Assembly (NCBI GenBank): GCA_964572065.1
Contig: CAZNER010000036.1
Span: 1 to 20,067 of the forward strand
DNA from: CAZNER01 sp964572065
GTDB taxonomy: Bacteria > Patescibacteriota > Dojkabacteria > JAHIVN01
Direction: 5' to 3'
DNA: 20,067 nt
The first letter of the stretch is position 1. Each line of letters begins with the position of its first letter. The position numbers and the translations under genes are program-made. Under the pieces are notes generated by a model. That model saw nothing but the letters and a program-made list of their open reading frames with translations. It was not told the origin of the DNA and ran no database searches. Of the stretch, positions 13,474-19,841 are shown one piece after another.

Positions 13474-13605
13474 TTACTCCTCATATTCATTCATTTCCTT
13501 TACTAACTTTTTACATTTCTCACTAACTACCTGAGATAATGCAAGGAATTCAATTGGTTTTAATTCTTCTATTATCTCATTCCAATAGTGTTTATTCCTT
13601 TTCAT
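13474..13605 (-). CDS. Very small helical protein
   Basis: A 43-residue protein (MKRNKHYWNEIIEELKPIEF ... CKKLVKEMNEYEE) that looks like two amphipathic helices. The ATG at 13605 has GGAGGGAATACATA upstream, a strong ribosome-binding site that lies in the end of the previous gene (14-base overlap). Its own end supplies GAGGAG for the GP88 gene. No family recognised. Confidence 0.66.
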   Translation of the reverse strand: MKRNKHYWNEIIEELKPIEFLALSQVVSEKCKKLVKEMNEYEE

Positions 13606-13921
13606 TATGTATTCCCTCCATCATATCTAATTCTGCTTTACCTTGCATTACTATAAGGAAAACTTTAAGATACAAATCTAATTTAACTTTATATTTCTTA
13701 TGAACCTTTTCTATTATCTTAATATAATCTGGTTCTATCCCTCTATGTATTAAACTATCAGCTCTCTTCTTTACTTCTTCTATTAAAAGTTTATCATAAT
13801 TCATTACATCATTCTGTAATTTCTCTATAGCTGAAGGCATATCATCGTAGTTAAGTAATTGTTTAACTTTCTTATTAGTATCTCTAATTATATTATTTTT
13901 ATCCTTCATACTAACTACCAT
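13592..13921 (-). CDS. Unrecognised helical protein
   Basis: A 109-residue, mostly helical protein (IRDTNKKVKQLLNYDDMPSA, YDKLLIEEVKKRADSLIHRG, YLKVFLIVMQGKAELDMM). The helical regularity suggests a coiled coil or a small bundle. The ATG at 13921 gives an 11-base overlap with the previous gene; the in-frame ATG at 13909 just after that stop is equally possible, with GGTAG upstream. No family recognised. Confidence 0.68.
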   Translation of the reverse strand: MVVSMKDKNNIIRDTNKKVKQLLNYDDMPSAIEKLQNDVMNYDKLLIEEVKKRADSLIHRGIEPDYIKIIEKVHKKYKVKLDLYLKVFLIVMQGKAELDMMEGIHNEKE

Positions 13922-14102
13922 CTCTTATTATACCTGATATCAATTCTAATTCTACATTCTTCTTTTTAGCATAACAAATCCAGCAAAGAAAGTAATTATA
14001 TGGATATGGACAACCATTAACTATCTTTTCTCCATCACATTTTATATTAAACCATTCATCTGATATTCTCCCACATTCTTTGCATTTGGTTAAATTAATC
14101 AT
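13911..14102 (-). CDS. Small protein with two Cys pairs
   Basis: A 63-residue protein with C7-x-x-C10 near the start, C22 and C31 in the middle, and C40-x-x-C43 (CWICYAKK) after an aromatic stretch, a zinc-binding layout. The ATG at 14102 follows GTGATGG. It follows the zinc ribbon at 14114-14296 in the transcript; two consecutive zinc proteins suggest a nucleic-acid or protein contact role. No family recognised. Confidence 0.7.
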   Translation of the reverse strand: MINLTKCKECGRISDEWFNIKCDGEKIVNGCPYPYNYFLCWICYAKKKNVELELISGIIRDGS

Positions 14103-14113
14103 TCCATCACTTT

Positions 14114-14296
14114 TTATATATCCTTATACTCACTACCATGTTCTATTATTTCTATCTTTGTTTCTCTATAAACTTTCTCTAACCATACACAACCACAATC
14201 ATTACAATAAAAGTCTGTATCTACAGAGTCATCACAATAATTGTCTTCTGTATCATTGTAGTCAGTATCCATACTACCGCATTCAGGACATTCCAT
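14114..14296 (-). CDS. Small zinc-ribbon protein
   Basis: A 60-residue acidic protein: C3-x-x-C6 (MECPECGS), a Asp/Asn/Thr-rich loop with a further C21, then C31-x-x-C34-G-C-V-W, ending in a charged helix. The C-x-x-C pairs and 'CNDCGCVW' second knuckle are those of a TFIIS/rubredoxin-type ribbon. The ATG at 14296 abuts the previous TAA, with GTGGGTGATTTAA as ribosome-binding site. Confidence 0.74.
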   Translation of the reverse strand: MECPECGSMDTDYNDTEDNYCDDSVDTDFYCNDCGCVWLEKVYRETKIEIIEHGSEYKDI

Positions 14297-14434
14297 TTAA
14301 ATCACCCACAATTCAATTGCTACCCAAATTAATATAGTTGCTAATACAACACCTGCTAACACAAATGCTCCTTTCATGTTTGTTTCTCTTAATTCTTCAA
14401 GTTCTTCTATGGACATATCCCATTTGGATTTCAT
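14297..14434 (-). CDS. Single-span small membrane protein
   Basis: A 45-residue protein: polar N-terminus MKSKWDMSIEELEELRETNM, then a hydrophobic span of about 22 residues (GAFVLAGVVLATILIWVAIE) ending LWVI-stop. A one-pass membrane protein. The ATG at 14434 follows GGGTGATTTAAAA. The final codons GTG ATT TAA double as the next gene's ribosome-binding site. No family recognised. Confidence 0.7.
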   Translation of the reverse strand: MKSKWDMSIEELEELRETNMKGAFVLAGVVLATILIWVAIELWVI

Positions 14435-14441
14435 TTTTAAA

Positions 14442-14822
14442 TCACCCTAATATTTTCTCTATTAAATTTAGTCTTTTAATTGGTTTTAAATCTCTAGCAA
14501 ACGCTACTTTACTTGATTCCTTTATTAAACAGTCATATTTCTTCATGGGGATAACCTTTATATTAACTGATCTATCTACAAAACATATTTTTCCATTACT
14601 TATATTAGATTGCATTTTATATTTACCATTCTCTTGTTTAACTTTATTGAAATATAATACCTCTCTCTTATGTTTATTTGTTAATCCATCATGAACTTCC
14701 TTATGACATTTATCACATAGGGGTATTAATTTATTCTTCAAAGGTTTCAAATGTTTAGGTATTGCATGATGTTTCTGTACCTTATTTTCACTACCACATC
14801 TCCAACATTTAGCTTTAACCAT
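14442..14822 (-). CDS. HNH endonuclease-like protein
   Basis: A 126-residue protein. C6-x-x-C9, then VQKHHAIPKHL with the HH pair at 18-19, N30, and C36-x-x-C39-H40 ... H44 (LIPLCDKCHKEVH) form the beta-beta-alpha-metal HNH fold with its structural zinc. The C-terminal 80 residues are basic and could contact DNA. HNH proteins of this size in viral genomes are homing endonucleases, packaging nucleases or host-DNA degraders; nothing here decides between them. Starts at ATG 14822, preceded by GTGATTTAAA. Confidence 0.84.
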   Translation of the reverse strand: MVKAKCWRCGSENKVQKHHAIPKHLKPLKNKLIPLCDKCHKEVHDGLTNKHKREVLYFNKVKQENGKYKMQSNISNGKICFVDRSVNIKVIPMKKYDCLIKESSKVAFARDLKPIKRLNLIEKILG

Positions 14823-14823
14823 T

Positions 14824-15369
14824 TTAAATCACTTTATATTCTCCATATTTATTTAATCTACAATACTTACCCTTAATAGCTCTATATTGTTTCAATACTG
14901 AATTAGTAGATACAGGTGTAAATTGATTAACATCTACTCCAACGTTAATGATAGGAATGCTTGGATTACTCTTTAGAATCTTAAACTTCCATTTCTCATG
15001 AATATGACCACAGATTACAAAGTCACAGATAGGTAACACTTCTGGTGGATGATGTTGTACAAATACATCCTTACCACCAAAGAACATCATAGCTTTATCA
15101 ATATAGGTTTTAATACCATTATTCATATCATGGTTTCCTCTAATATGAACAATGTCTCCATTTAACATATTCTCAAATCTTTTACCATTAAGTTGTCCTT
15201 TAAAAGCAAAGTCACCTACATGATATACTAAATCATCTGGAGATACTACACTATTCCATCTCTTAACAAGTTCCCTATTCATATGGTTATTGTCTTTGAA
15301 TGGTCTACTAGTATACTTAATAATATTATCATGATCAAAGTGACAATCAGCTGTAAAAAATATTTTCAT
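14824..15369 (-). CDS. Calcineurin-like metallophosphoesterase
   Basis: A 181-residue enzyme with all family motifs: D8-x-H10 (FTADCHFDH), G-D53 (YHVGDFAF), G-N79-H80-D (IRGNHD), H106/H107 (VQHHPPE) and G-H122-I-H124. These coordinate two metal ions that cleave phosphoesters. The TADxHFxHxNII opening is typical of the small phage and bacterial group acting on nucleotides, nucleic-acid ends or phosphoproteins; the substrate cannot be told. The ATG at 15369 directly follows the previous stop, with GGTGATTAA as ribosome-binding site. Confidence 0.9.
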   Translation of the reverse strand: MKIFFTADCHFDHDNIIKYTSRPFKDNNHMNRELVKRWNSVVSPDDLVYHVGDFAFKGQLNGKRFENMLNGDIVHIRGNHDMNNGIKTYIDKAMMFFGGKDVFVQHHPPEVLPICDFVICGHIHEKWKFKILKSNPSIPIINVGVDVNQFTPVSTNSVLKQYRAIKGKYCRLNKYGEYKVI

Positions 15370-15534
15370 TTAATCACCATACTTTTCTTTATTCTTTATT
15401 ATATCTATAGCAAAATCTAAACCATCAGCTATACCTTGTGAATAAGATGCTGAACCTATAAAGTTACCATTCCTAATAGATTCTTCTTCATAATGTTTTT
15501 TTAATCTCTTTAATTCTTTAAGACATCCTTTCAT
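15370..15534 (-). CDS. Small helical protein
   Basis: I choose the ATG at 15534 because it overlaps the previous stop as ATGA; an in-frame upstream ATG at 15564 would overlap by 34 bases. The 54-residue product (MKGCLKELKRLKKHYEEESI ... GSASYSQGIADGLDFAIDII) is two helices around a glycine-rich turn. This layout is common in phage proteins of unknown role. Its final codons GGT GAT TAA serve the phosphoesterase gene. Confidence 0.68.
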   Translation of the reverse strand: MKGCLKELKRLKKHYEEESIRNGNFIGSASYSQGIADGLDFAIDIIKNKEKYGD

Positions 15535-15797
15535 ACATATTTTCCTTTGTTTATCTTTAACCAAATAGCTTGAAAATCTTTATTGTCTTTAGCTTCACCA
15601 AATCTAAGTAAGCCTTTATCATATACTTCCTTTATCTCTTGGTATCTTTCTTTACTACTACCTGGATTGGGATTAGCTCCACACTCTGGACACTTAGTAG
15701 TTGGTACTCCATCATGAGCATCCATTGAACCCATAGGAGCTATATGATGCCATGACCAGAATCCGTATCCTAAACAAGCTTTACATTTCTTTTTCAT
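15531..15797 (-). CDS. Zinc-binding protein with DnaJ-like CxxCxGxG knuckle
   Basis: An 88-residue protein: KKKCKACLGYGFWSWHHIAP begins with C5-x-x-C8-x-G-x-G, and C36-x-x-C39 (KCPECGAN) closes the site, so a zinc ribbon with a long His/Asp-rich loop (GSMDAHDGVPTT) is likely. The C-terminal half is helical and basic. The ATG at 15797 follows GGATATGAT. No specific family recognised. Confidence 0.74.
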   Translation of the reverse strand: MKKKCKACLGYGFWSWHHIAPMGSMDAHDGVPTTKCPECGANPNPGSSKERYQEIKEVYDKGLLRFGEAKDNKDFQAIWLKINKGKYV

Positions 15798-15811
15798 TTA
15801 TATCATATCCA

Positions 15812-15988
15812 TTAATCAAAGAATAATAATTTCCCAGTATTTAATTTATGTATAAAATTCTCAACATCACACTTAAAGTAATTAGTTTTACCATCCTTAC
15901 CTACTTCTACTGTTTGTCCTGTCATAAACTCACAAAATAATTCCCAGTTTTCTTCTCCTATTTTATCTAGAACTTGTTGTTTATTCAT
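15812..15988 (-). CDS. Small phage-type protein
   Basis: A 58-residue protein starting at the ATG at 15988 (GTGATAG ribosome-binding site upstream; a GTG at 15997 is that site, not the start). It reads MNKQQVLDKIGEENWELFCE, F-M-T-G-Q-T-V, then Y-F-K-C-D-V-E-N-F-I-H-K. The F-M-x-G-Q-T-V ... D-V-x-x-F arrangement recurs in small proteins of many phages, with unknown function. It overlaps the preceding gene by 8 bases. Confidence 0.7.
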   Translation of the reverse strand: MNKQQVLDKIGEENWELFCEFMTGQTVEVGKDGKTNYFKCDVENFIHKLNTGKLLFFD

Positions 15989-16085
15989 TTCTATCACTTA
16001 TTATTCTCTTACTACCAATAAAACTTCTTCTAGATTTTATTAATTGTCTATTTATACCGTAAGTTGATTTAATTCTTTTTTTCAT
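15981..16085 (-). CDS. Very small basic protein
   Basis: A 34-residue protein (MKKRIKSTYGINRQLIKSRR ... SDRNE) with about a third Lys/Arg, starting at 16085 in an ATGA overlap with GGGGATAATTTAAA upstream. The tight coupling on both sides supports it. Strong positive charge suggests nucleic-acid or ribosome contact. No family recognised. Confidence 0.6.
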   Translation of the reverse strand: MKKRIKSTYGINRQLIKSRRSFIGSKRIISDRNE

Positions 16086-16564
16086 TTTAAATTATCCCCT
16101 AAATCATCTTCCATATATAATTCATCTTTATCTTTCCTATCTTTAAATACTTTCTCTATAGATTTATCCCAACATTTCTTACATACTTGTCCTTCATCAT
16201 CTGCAAGAACAGCATCACAATTTCTACAGTGTCTTGGTCTATTAATTAAATCCTCTGACCATCTATGAACATCAAACTCGTGTTCTCCATTTGGAGATAT
16301 TATTCTAAATACTGTTCCTCTATTATGTTCTACCCATACTAAACTAGTACAGTTACTTATACAATCAACTTCAAATACATTTAAGAATCTCTTAATAAAA
16401 TCTATATCTATTACATAACACATACCCTGACAAGTTCCAAAATAATCAAAGTTACCCTTCATAACTAATTGACCGTGATATTCAAATCCTATATCAGGAT
16501 TCTCAAATCTAGCTAACTCCATCTCTGTATTCTCTTTCTTATATTTACGCTTTGGTGCTTTCAC
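16082..16564 (-). CDS. Unrecognised protein with C-terminal zinc ribbon
   Basis: A 160-residue protein. The N-terminus is basic (MKAPKRKYKKENTEMELARF); residues 25-100 form a beta-rich domain (GFEYHGQLVMKGNFDYFG, MCYVIDIDFIKRFL, TVFRIISPNGEHEFDVHRW). C113-x-x-C116 and C128-x-x-C131 (CRNCDAVL ... CKKCW) make a zinc ribbon, followed by an acidic helical tail. No family recognised; the ribbon suggests binding to nucleic acid or to the host transcription machinery. Confidence 0.75.
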   Translation of the reverse strand: MKAPKRKYKKENTEMELARFENPDIGFEYHGQLVMKGNFDYFGTCQGMCYVIDIDFIKRFLNVFEVDCISNCTSLVWVEHNRGTVFRIISPNGEHEFDVHRWSEDLINRPRHCRNCDAVLADDEGQVCKKCWDKSIEKVFKDRKDKDELYMEDDLGDNLK

Positions 16565-16752
16565 TCTAATCTATCTCCTGAATATTTCTTGAATATATTT
16601 ACCATAGCAATATATATTTCAAGTAAATCTCCTTCATCAAAGTTACCCCAATTATCATGTTGTCTCCACAAATCAAATAAAGCATCTCTTATATCTTTTT
16701 GTATTTTGTCATCTATTATAGATATCCCTTTTTCAAATTCTTGATTCGTCAT
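16561..16752 (-). CDS. Small helical protein
   Basis: Started at ATG 16752, which overlaps the previous TGA as ATGA and has AATAGGAGAATTT upstream; an in-frame TTG at 16779 is less likely. The 63-residue product (MTNQEFEKGISIIDDKIQKD, LFDLWRQHDNWGNFDEGDLL, YIAMVNIFKKY) is helical and acidic in the middle. No family recognised. Confidence 0.7.
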   Translation of the reverse strand: MTNQEFEKGISIIDDKIQKDIRDALFDLWRQHDNWGNFDEGDLLEIYIAMVNIFKKYSGDRLE

Positions 16753-16895
16753 TCTATAAATTCTCCTATTGAGTTGCAAGGTTTATGATATTTGCTATCA
16801 CATTTACAAGGTTCTCCTATTAGGTGCATAGGTGTTACAGATATAAACCCCCACATAGCTCCACATTTCTTACACTTAGTCCAATATAAACCCAT
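16749..16895 (-). CDS. Small zinc-binding protein
   Basis: A 48-residue protein: MGLYWTKCKKCGAMWGFISV with C8-x-x-C11, then C30-x-C32 and C40 in CKCDSKYHKPC. This gives a four- or five-cysteine zinc site in a very short chain. The ATG at 16895 shares its A with the previous TAA (TAATG), with GGAGATGTGATA upstream; the end overlaps the next start as ATGA. Confidence 0.72.
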   Translation of the reverse strand: MGLYWTKCKKCGAMWGFISVTPMHLIGEPCKCDSKYHKPCNSIGEFIE

Positions 16896-17137
16896 TATAT
16901 CACATCTCCAAAGCAATACTCAAAGAAACTAACTTTATGATTTATTTTCATACCTTCATAGAAATCACTATAATGTTTTGGTTGCTCTTCCATTAACTTT
17001 GCTGGATTATCTTTATATTTATTATAAAATTCAACAGCTGATTTGACATCGTTTTTAGTAAAATAAATGTGATTATCAATTGGGTCATCTTCATCTACTC
17101 TTTCATCTATAATTTTCTCTCTTAAAGGTTCACACAT
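16895..17137 (-). CDS. Small acidic protein downstream of the methyltransferase
   Basis: An 80-residue acidic protein (MCEPLREKIIDERVDEDDPI, YFTKNDVKSAVEFYNKYKDN, HYSDFYEGMKINHKVSFFEY). Its start lies in the last 16 bases of the methyltransferase gene, with GGAGAG upstream, so it is translated together with it. The 'F-T-x-x-D-V-x-x-A-V-x-F-Y' helix looks like a small helical domain. It might modulate the methyltransferase, but only co-location suggests it. Confidence 0.7.
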   Translation of the reverse strand: MCEPLREKIIDERVDEDDPIDNHIYFTKNDVKSAVEFYNKYKDNPAKLMEEQPKHYSDFYEGMKINHKVSFFEYCFGDVI

Positions 17138-18627
17138 AATTTCTCTCCTATAGCTTTTATTACATTCACCGTAACAGCATTACCTAATTGTCGATATCTT
17201 TGTGTATCAGATATTAATATATCAGGTAGATTTCCTATTACAGTTTTCTTTATACCATAATCTTTCATAATTTTCTTACAATGTTCACAACAATAATAAT
17301 GTCCAATAAGATGCAGGGTTCCACCTTTAGCATTCTTACCAGCTTTCTTACAAGCTGAGACTTCTGCATGTTCTACTTGTCCACATATCTCTTTACAGAG
17401 TTCGTAGCCTGTACCCGTCTTAAAACCAATCCTCGGGCATTTCTGTTGTGGTGTTAGACATTCATTGTAACCAAACCAATACTTACCATTATTCTCTATG
17501 ATAGCAACAACTGTTTGTTTAACACATCTTCCCTTAAAATTCATAATTGGGGTTCCATACTTAGTCCAATCATCTGGGAATCCTTGAAGTCTTTCACATT
17601 CAACGGGAGTTAATCTTCTTAGTTTATCATATTGATTACAGATATCCCAAGAGTGTCTATCTACGCTACTTCTTCCACCACTCCTTACTGTCTTGGATAT
17701 TATAACTCCATCTCTATCTTGGTTATTTAAAGTAAAGGTTGCTTCATCAGGCTCTTTAACCCATCTACCTTCTTGTCTTGGTTTTCTATCGGGTGTCTTT
17801 ACTGATCTAGCTACACCTTGATTCATACCAACATCAAGACAATAAGCTTCGTCTTCCTTACCTATAGTTCCATAACCACCAGGATAGGATTTACCCTCTT
17901 CTCTAGCTTTAACCATACAAGGTCTATCTAATCCTCTCTTTTGTGTATTCATAACTATAGGTACATTGTGTCCACCTGTTCCCATATTTTGGGTTAAGGT
18001 TGGACTACCTTCATGTTCTCTTATTTCATTTGCTCTATGGGCTTTGTATGTTTTTCCTTTAGATACTTCTTGAATCTTTCTTGCATCTTCTCTGAAAGGT
18101 AATACTTGCTGTCTACTTCCTCCTCTAAGATATCCGATAATGAAGACACGTTCTCGGTTCTGGGGTACTCCGAAAAATTTGCTGTTAAGTACCATCCATT
18201 CAACTCTATACCCCAATTCATCCAACGTTTGAAGGATGACTTTGAAAGTTTCCCCTTGTTTGTGATTGAGTAACCCCTTGACGTTTTCAAGGAATACAAT
18301 CTTAGGTTTTTTAGCTTTAATAATTCTTGCAATTTCAAAAAAGAGAGTTCCTCGGGTATCTTTAAAACCTCTCCGGTGTCCAGCAATTGAGAATGCTTGA
18401 CAAGGAAATCCTCCACAGAGCATATCAAAGTCTGGTATTTCTTCTGGTTTGATTTTTGTGATATCTGTTGGTTCATAACATTCACCATAATTTTTATTAT
18501 ATACTGATACTGCATACTTATCTATGTCACAGTACCATACAAATTTATATTTATCCGATGCTTCTTGTAGTCCCTTACGGAATCCACCTATACCACCAAA
18601 TAAATCTGCTACTCTTATCTCATCCAT
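17122..18627 (-). CDS. C5-cytosine DNA methyltransferase with inserted cytidine-deaminase-like domain
   Basis: A 501-residue protein. Motif I is VADLFGGIGGFRKG (6-19), motif IV holds the catalytic P75-C76-Q, motif VI is E114-N-V, and motif VIII is Q156-N-R-E-R. Residues 170-335 form a long target-recognition region containing SPTLTQNMGTGG and TFTLNNQDRDG; R-L-T-P-V-E-C-E-R-L-Q-G-F-P is motif IX; motif X is QLGNAV (480-485). Between 'FPDDW' and 'SDTQRYRQLGNAV', normally almost adjacent, lie about 113 extra residues (359-471). These have the zinc deaminase signature: H420-A-E422, and C447-x-x-C450 followed by a helix and 'YGIKKTVI'. Both active sites look intact and in one frame. The enzyme likely protects viral DNA from restriction; what the deaminase acts on is unknown. 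GTGATTAG precedes the ATG. Confidence 0.92.
   Translation of the reverse strand: MDEIRVADLFGGIGGFRKGLQEASDKYKFVWYCDIDKYAVSVYNKNYGECYEPTDITKIKPEEIPDFDMLCGGFPCQAFSIAGHRRGFKDTRGTLFFEIARIIKAKKPKIVFLENVKGLLNHKQGETFKVILQTLDELGYRVEWMVLNSKFFGVPQNRERVFIIGYLRGGSRQQVLPFREDARKIQEVSKGKTYKAHRANEIREHEGSPTLTQNMGTGGHNVPIVMNTQKRGLDRPCMVKAREEGKSYPGGYGTIGKEDEAYCLDVGMNQGVARSVKTPDRKPRQEGRWVKEPDEATFTLNNQDRDGVIISKTVRSGGRSSVDRHSWDICNQYDKLRRLTPVECERLQGFPDDWTKYGTPIMNFKGRCVKQTVVAIIENNGKYWFGYNECLTPQQKCPRIGFKTGTGYELCKEICGQVEHAEVSACKKAGKNAKGGTLHLIGHYYCCEHCKKIMKDYGIKKTVIGNLPDILISDTQRYRQLGNAVTVNVIKAIGEKLCVNL
17215..17553 (-). other. Deaminase-fold insertion inside the methyltransferase
   Basis: Codons 359-471 of the methyltransferase gene. 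Order of elements: strand QTVVAIIENNGKYWFGYNEC, a helix carrying VEHAEVSACKKAG (zinc His and proton-shuttle Glu), strand TLHLIGHYY, then C-C-E-H-C with the two zinc cysteines at 447 and 450, a helix KKIMKDYGI and strand KKTVIG. This is the CDA/dCMP-deaminase core; the usual Pro before the first zinc Cys is replaced by Cys446. Confidence 0.8.
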
Positions 18628-18634
18628 CTAATCA

Positions 18635-18736
18635 CTAACATCTCATTTTTAACATTATAATATCAGCAACTCTCCATATCATTACTGTTGATATTACTGC
18701 TATCAATAATCTTTGTCCTATTTCAAATTCTATCAT
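18635..18736 (-). CDS. Very small membrane-anchored protein
   Basis: A 33-residue protein: MIEFEIGQRLLIAVISTVMI, then WRVADIIMLKMRC. The central stretch is hydrophobic enough for one membrane pass. The ATG at 18736 lies five bases after the previous stop with GGGTGATAAT as ribosome-binding site, and its end provides GTGATTAG for the methyltransferase. Small size makes it tentative, but start signals on both sides are good. Confidence 0.58.
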   Translation of the reverse strand: MIEFEIGQRLLIAVISTVMIWRVADIIMLKMRC

Positions 18737-18740
18737 ATTA

Positions 18741-18890
18741 TCACCCTAAACATTTGGTTATATTTCCAATAAGCCAACCAGTTGCAAGTGCCATTAAGAA
18801 CATAACAACATAAAATCTATGTAACTTTTTATATTCTTGTAATGTCATTGTTGCAAATTCTATTCCACTTTCTCCTTTAACTACTTTCAT
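18741..18890 (-). CDS. Small single-span membrane protein
   Basis: A 49-residue protein: polar N-terminus MKVVKGESGIEFATMTLQEY, then KKLHRFYVVMFLMALATGWL and IGNITKCLG, with a hydrophobic span around residues 27-44. The ATG at 18890 follows TAGGAGTATAAG, which overlaps the end of the nucleotidyltransferase gene. Its GGG TGA stop codon region is the next ribosome-binding site. No family recognised. Confidence 0.66.
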   Translation of the reverse strand: MKVVKGESGIEFATMTLQEYKKLHRFYVVMFLMALATGWLIGNITKCLG

Positions 18891-18891
18891 C

Positions 18892-19662
18892 TTATACTCC
18901 TAATACTTTATAAACATACTCTTGTAGTTTATGAGTCTTATTAAATTTCTTATTCATTATCTCTATATGTTCATCTAAGAAATCTTCTATGTAACTCTCA
19001 AATTCATGTATGTGGGATATTATATCCTTTTCTCCACCTTGTTCCTTTATCTCTATAACTTCCCAGAGTTTATCCTTAACATCTTTAGGTAAGGATACTT
19101 TCTCTACGGTTTCTTTAAATCTTATAGGTGGTACTTCAAGATATTGTTCTACGTATTTAGCATTAACTAATCCTCTCATGGCATAAAGATACTTCTTATG
19201 TGTCATTAGCTTTTCTGATTTGAGGTAATTAAGATAGTTATTCTTACACATACTCTTATAATGATAATATAATGATATTGGATTAAAGTGTTTATTCATT
19301 ATCTTTTTTAAATGCTCCTTACTCCACCCATCTTCAGTATATATTATGTCACAGTTAAGCCACTCTATTACTGAAGGATTACTACTGTTCAGGAGTCTTA
19401 TGAATTTGTATAAATCAAATCCAACAAAATCATATATTCCATCTGTCTTATCAATAACATCTCTTGGAGGATGAATTTTCAGATAATCTTTTTTATCTCT
19501 TACATACACAAACCTAATGTCATAGTCGGAGTCCTTACTCTCAATCCTCCAAGCTCTGCTACCTGATTCTACAGCAAATAATATTCTTATATTATACTTT
19601 TGCTCCAAATCACCTAACGTATTTATAATATCATAGTCTATATCTATACTCCTTTCTGACAT
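18892..19662 (-). CDS. RlaP-type predicted nucleotidyltransferase
   Basis: A 256-residue protein of the 'RNA repair pathway DNA polymerase beta family / RlaP' group. The nucleotidyltransferase core is FAVESGSRAWRIESKDSDYD: G34-S35 binds the nucleotide phosphates and D46/D48 bind metal. IRFVYVRDKKDYLKI, RDVIDKTDGIYDFVGFDL and LLNSSNPSVIEWLNCDIIYT are also typical. The family often lies near RNA ligases and tRNA-repair genes in phages. Here it lies one small gene away from a tRNA gene, which fits a role in tRNA handling; no RNA ligase is seen in the window. The ATG at 19662 follows GAGGAGCTATAG. Confidence 0.9.
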   Translation of the reverse strand: MSERSIDIDYDIINTLGDLEQKYNIRILFAVESGSRAWRIESKDSDYDIRFVYVRDKKDYLKIHPPRDVIDKTDGIYDFVGFDLYKFIRLLNSSNPSVIEWLNCDIIYTEDGWSKEHLKKIMNKHFNPISLYYHYKSMCKNNYLNYLKSEKLMTHKKYLYAMRGLVNAKYVEQYLEVPPIRFKETVEKVSLPKDVKDKLWEVIEIKEQGGEKDIISHIHEFESYIEDFLDEHIEIMNKKFNKTHKLQEYVYKVLGV

Positions 19663-19830
19663 CTATAGCTCCTCTATCATTCTTCTATCCTTATAACATT
19701 TGTAACATTCAAACCAAACTTTTCTAGGGTTATTTAAACTCCTCCATGTATATCCTAATGTCTTATATTTTTTACATGTACTACATTTTTCTGGTGGATA
19801 TACTATTGTTTTCTCTCTATTATTATTCAT
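19663..19830 (-). CDS. Small zinc-ribbon protein with M-I-E-E-L tail
   Basis: A 55-residue basic protein with C16-x-x-C19 (KCSTCKKYKTLG) and C42-x-x-C45 (ECYKCYKDRR), a zinc ribbon. It ends RRMIEEL-TAG, the same M-(V/I)-x-x-L tail found in the distant small-protein cassettes; here the tail codons embed GAGGAG rather than GGTG. The ATG at 19830 or 19836 (M-I-M-N-N-N) starts only 6-12 bases after the mature 3' end of the tRNA, so it must be freed by tRNA processing of a shared transcript. Confidence 0.72.
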   Translation of the reverse strand: MNNNREKTIVYPPEKCSTCKKYKTLGYTWRSLNNPRKVWFECYKCYKDRRMIEEL

Positions 19831-19841
19831 AATCATACTAA

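Noticed and set aside
12975..14694. Rightward frames at 12975-13190, 14080-14337 and 14338-14694
   Set aside because: Opposite strand of GP88, zinc-ribbon, membrane-protein and HNH genes with clear family or start evidence.
17215..17553. Intein or homing insertion in the methyltransferase
   Set aside because: No splicing-junction residues (terminal His-Asn followed by Cys/Ser/Thr) and no homing motif; the segment has a complete deaminase signature instead.
18021..18515. A 164-codon leftward frame inside the methyltransferase gene
   Set aside because: It lies wholly inside the well-supported methyltransferase in another frame and shows no motif.
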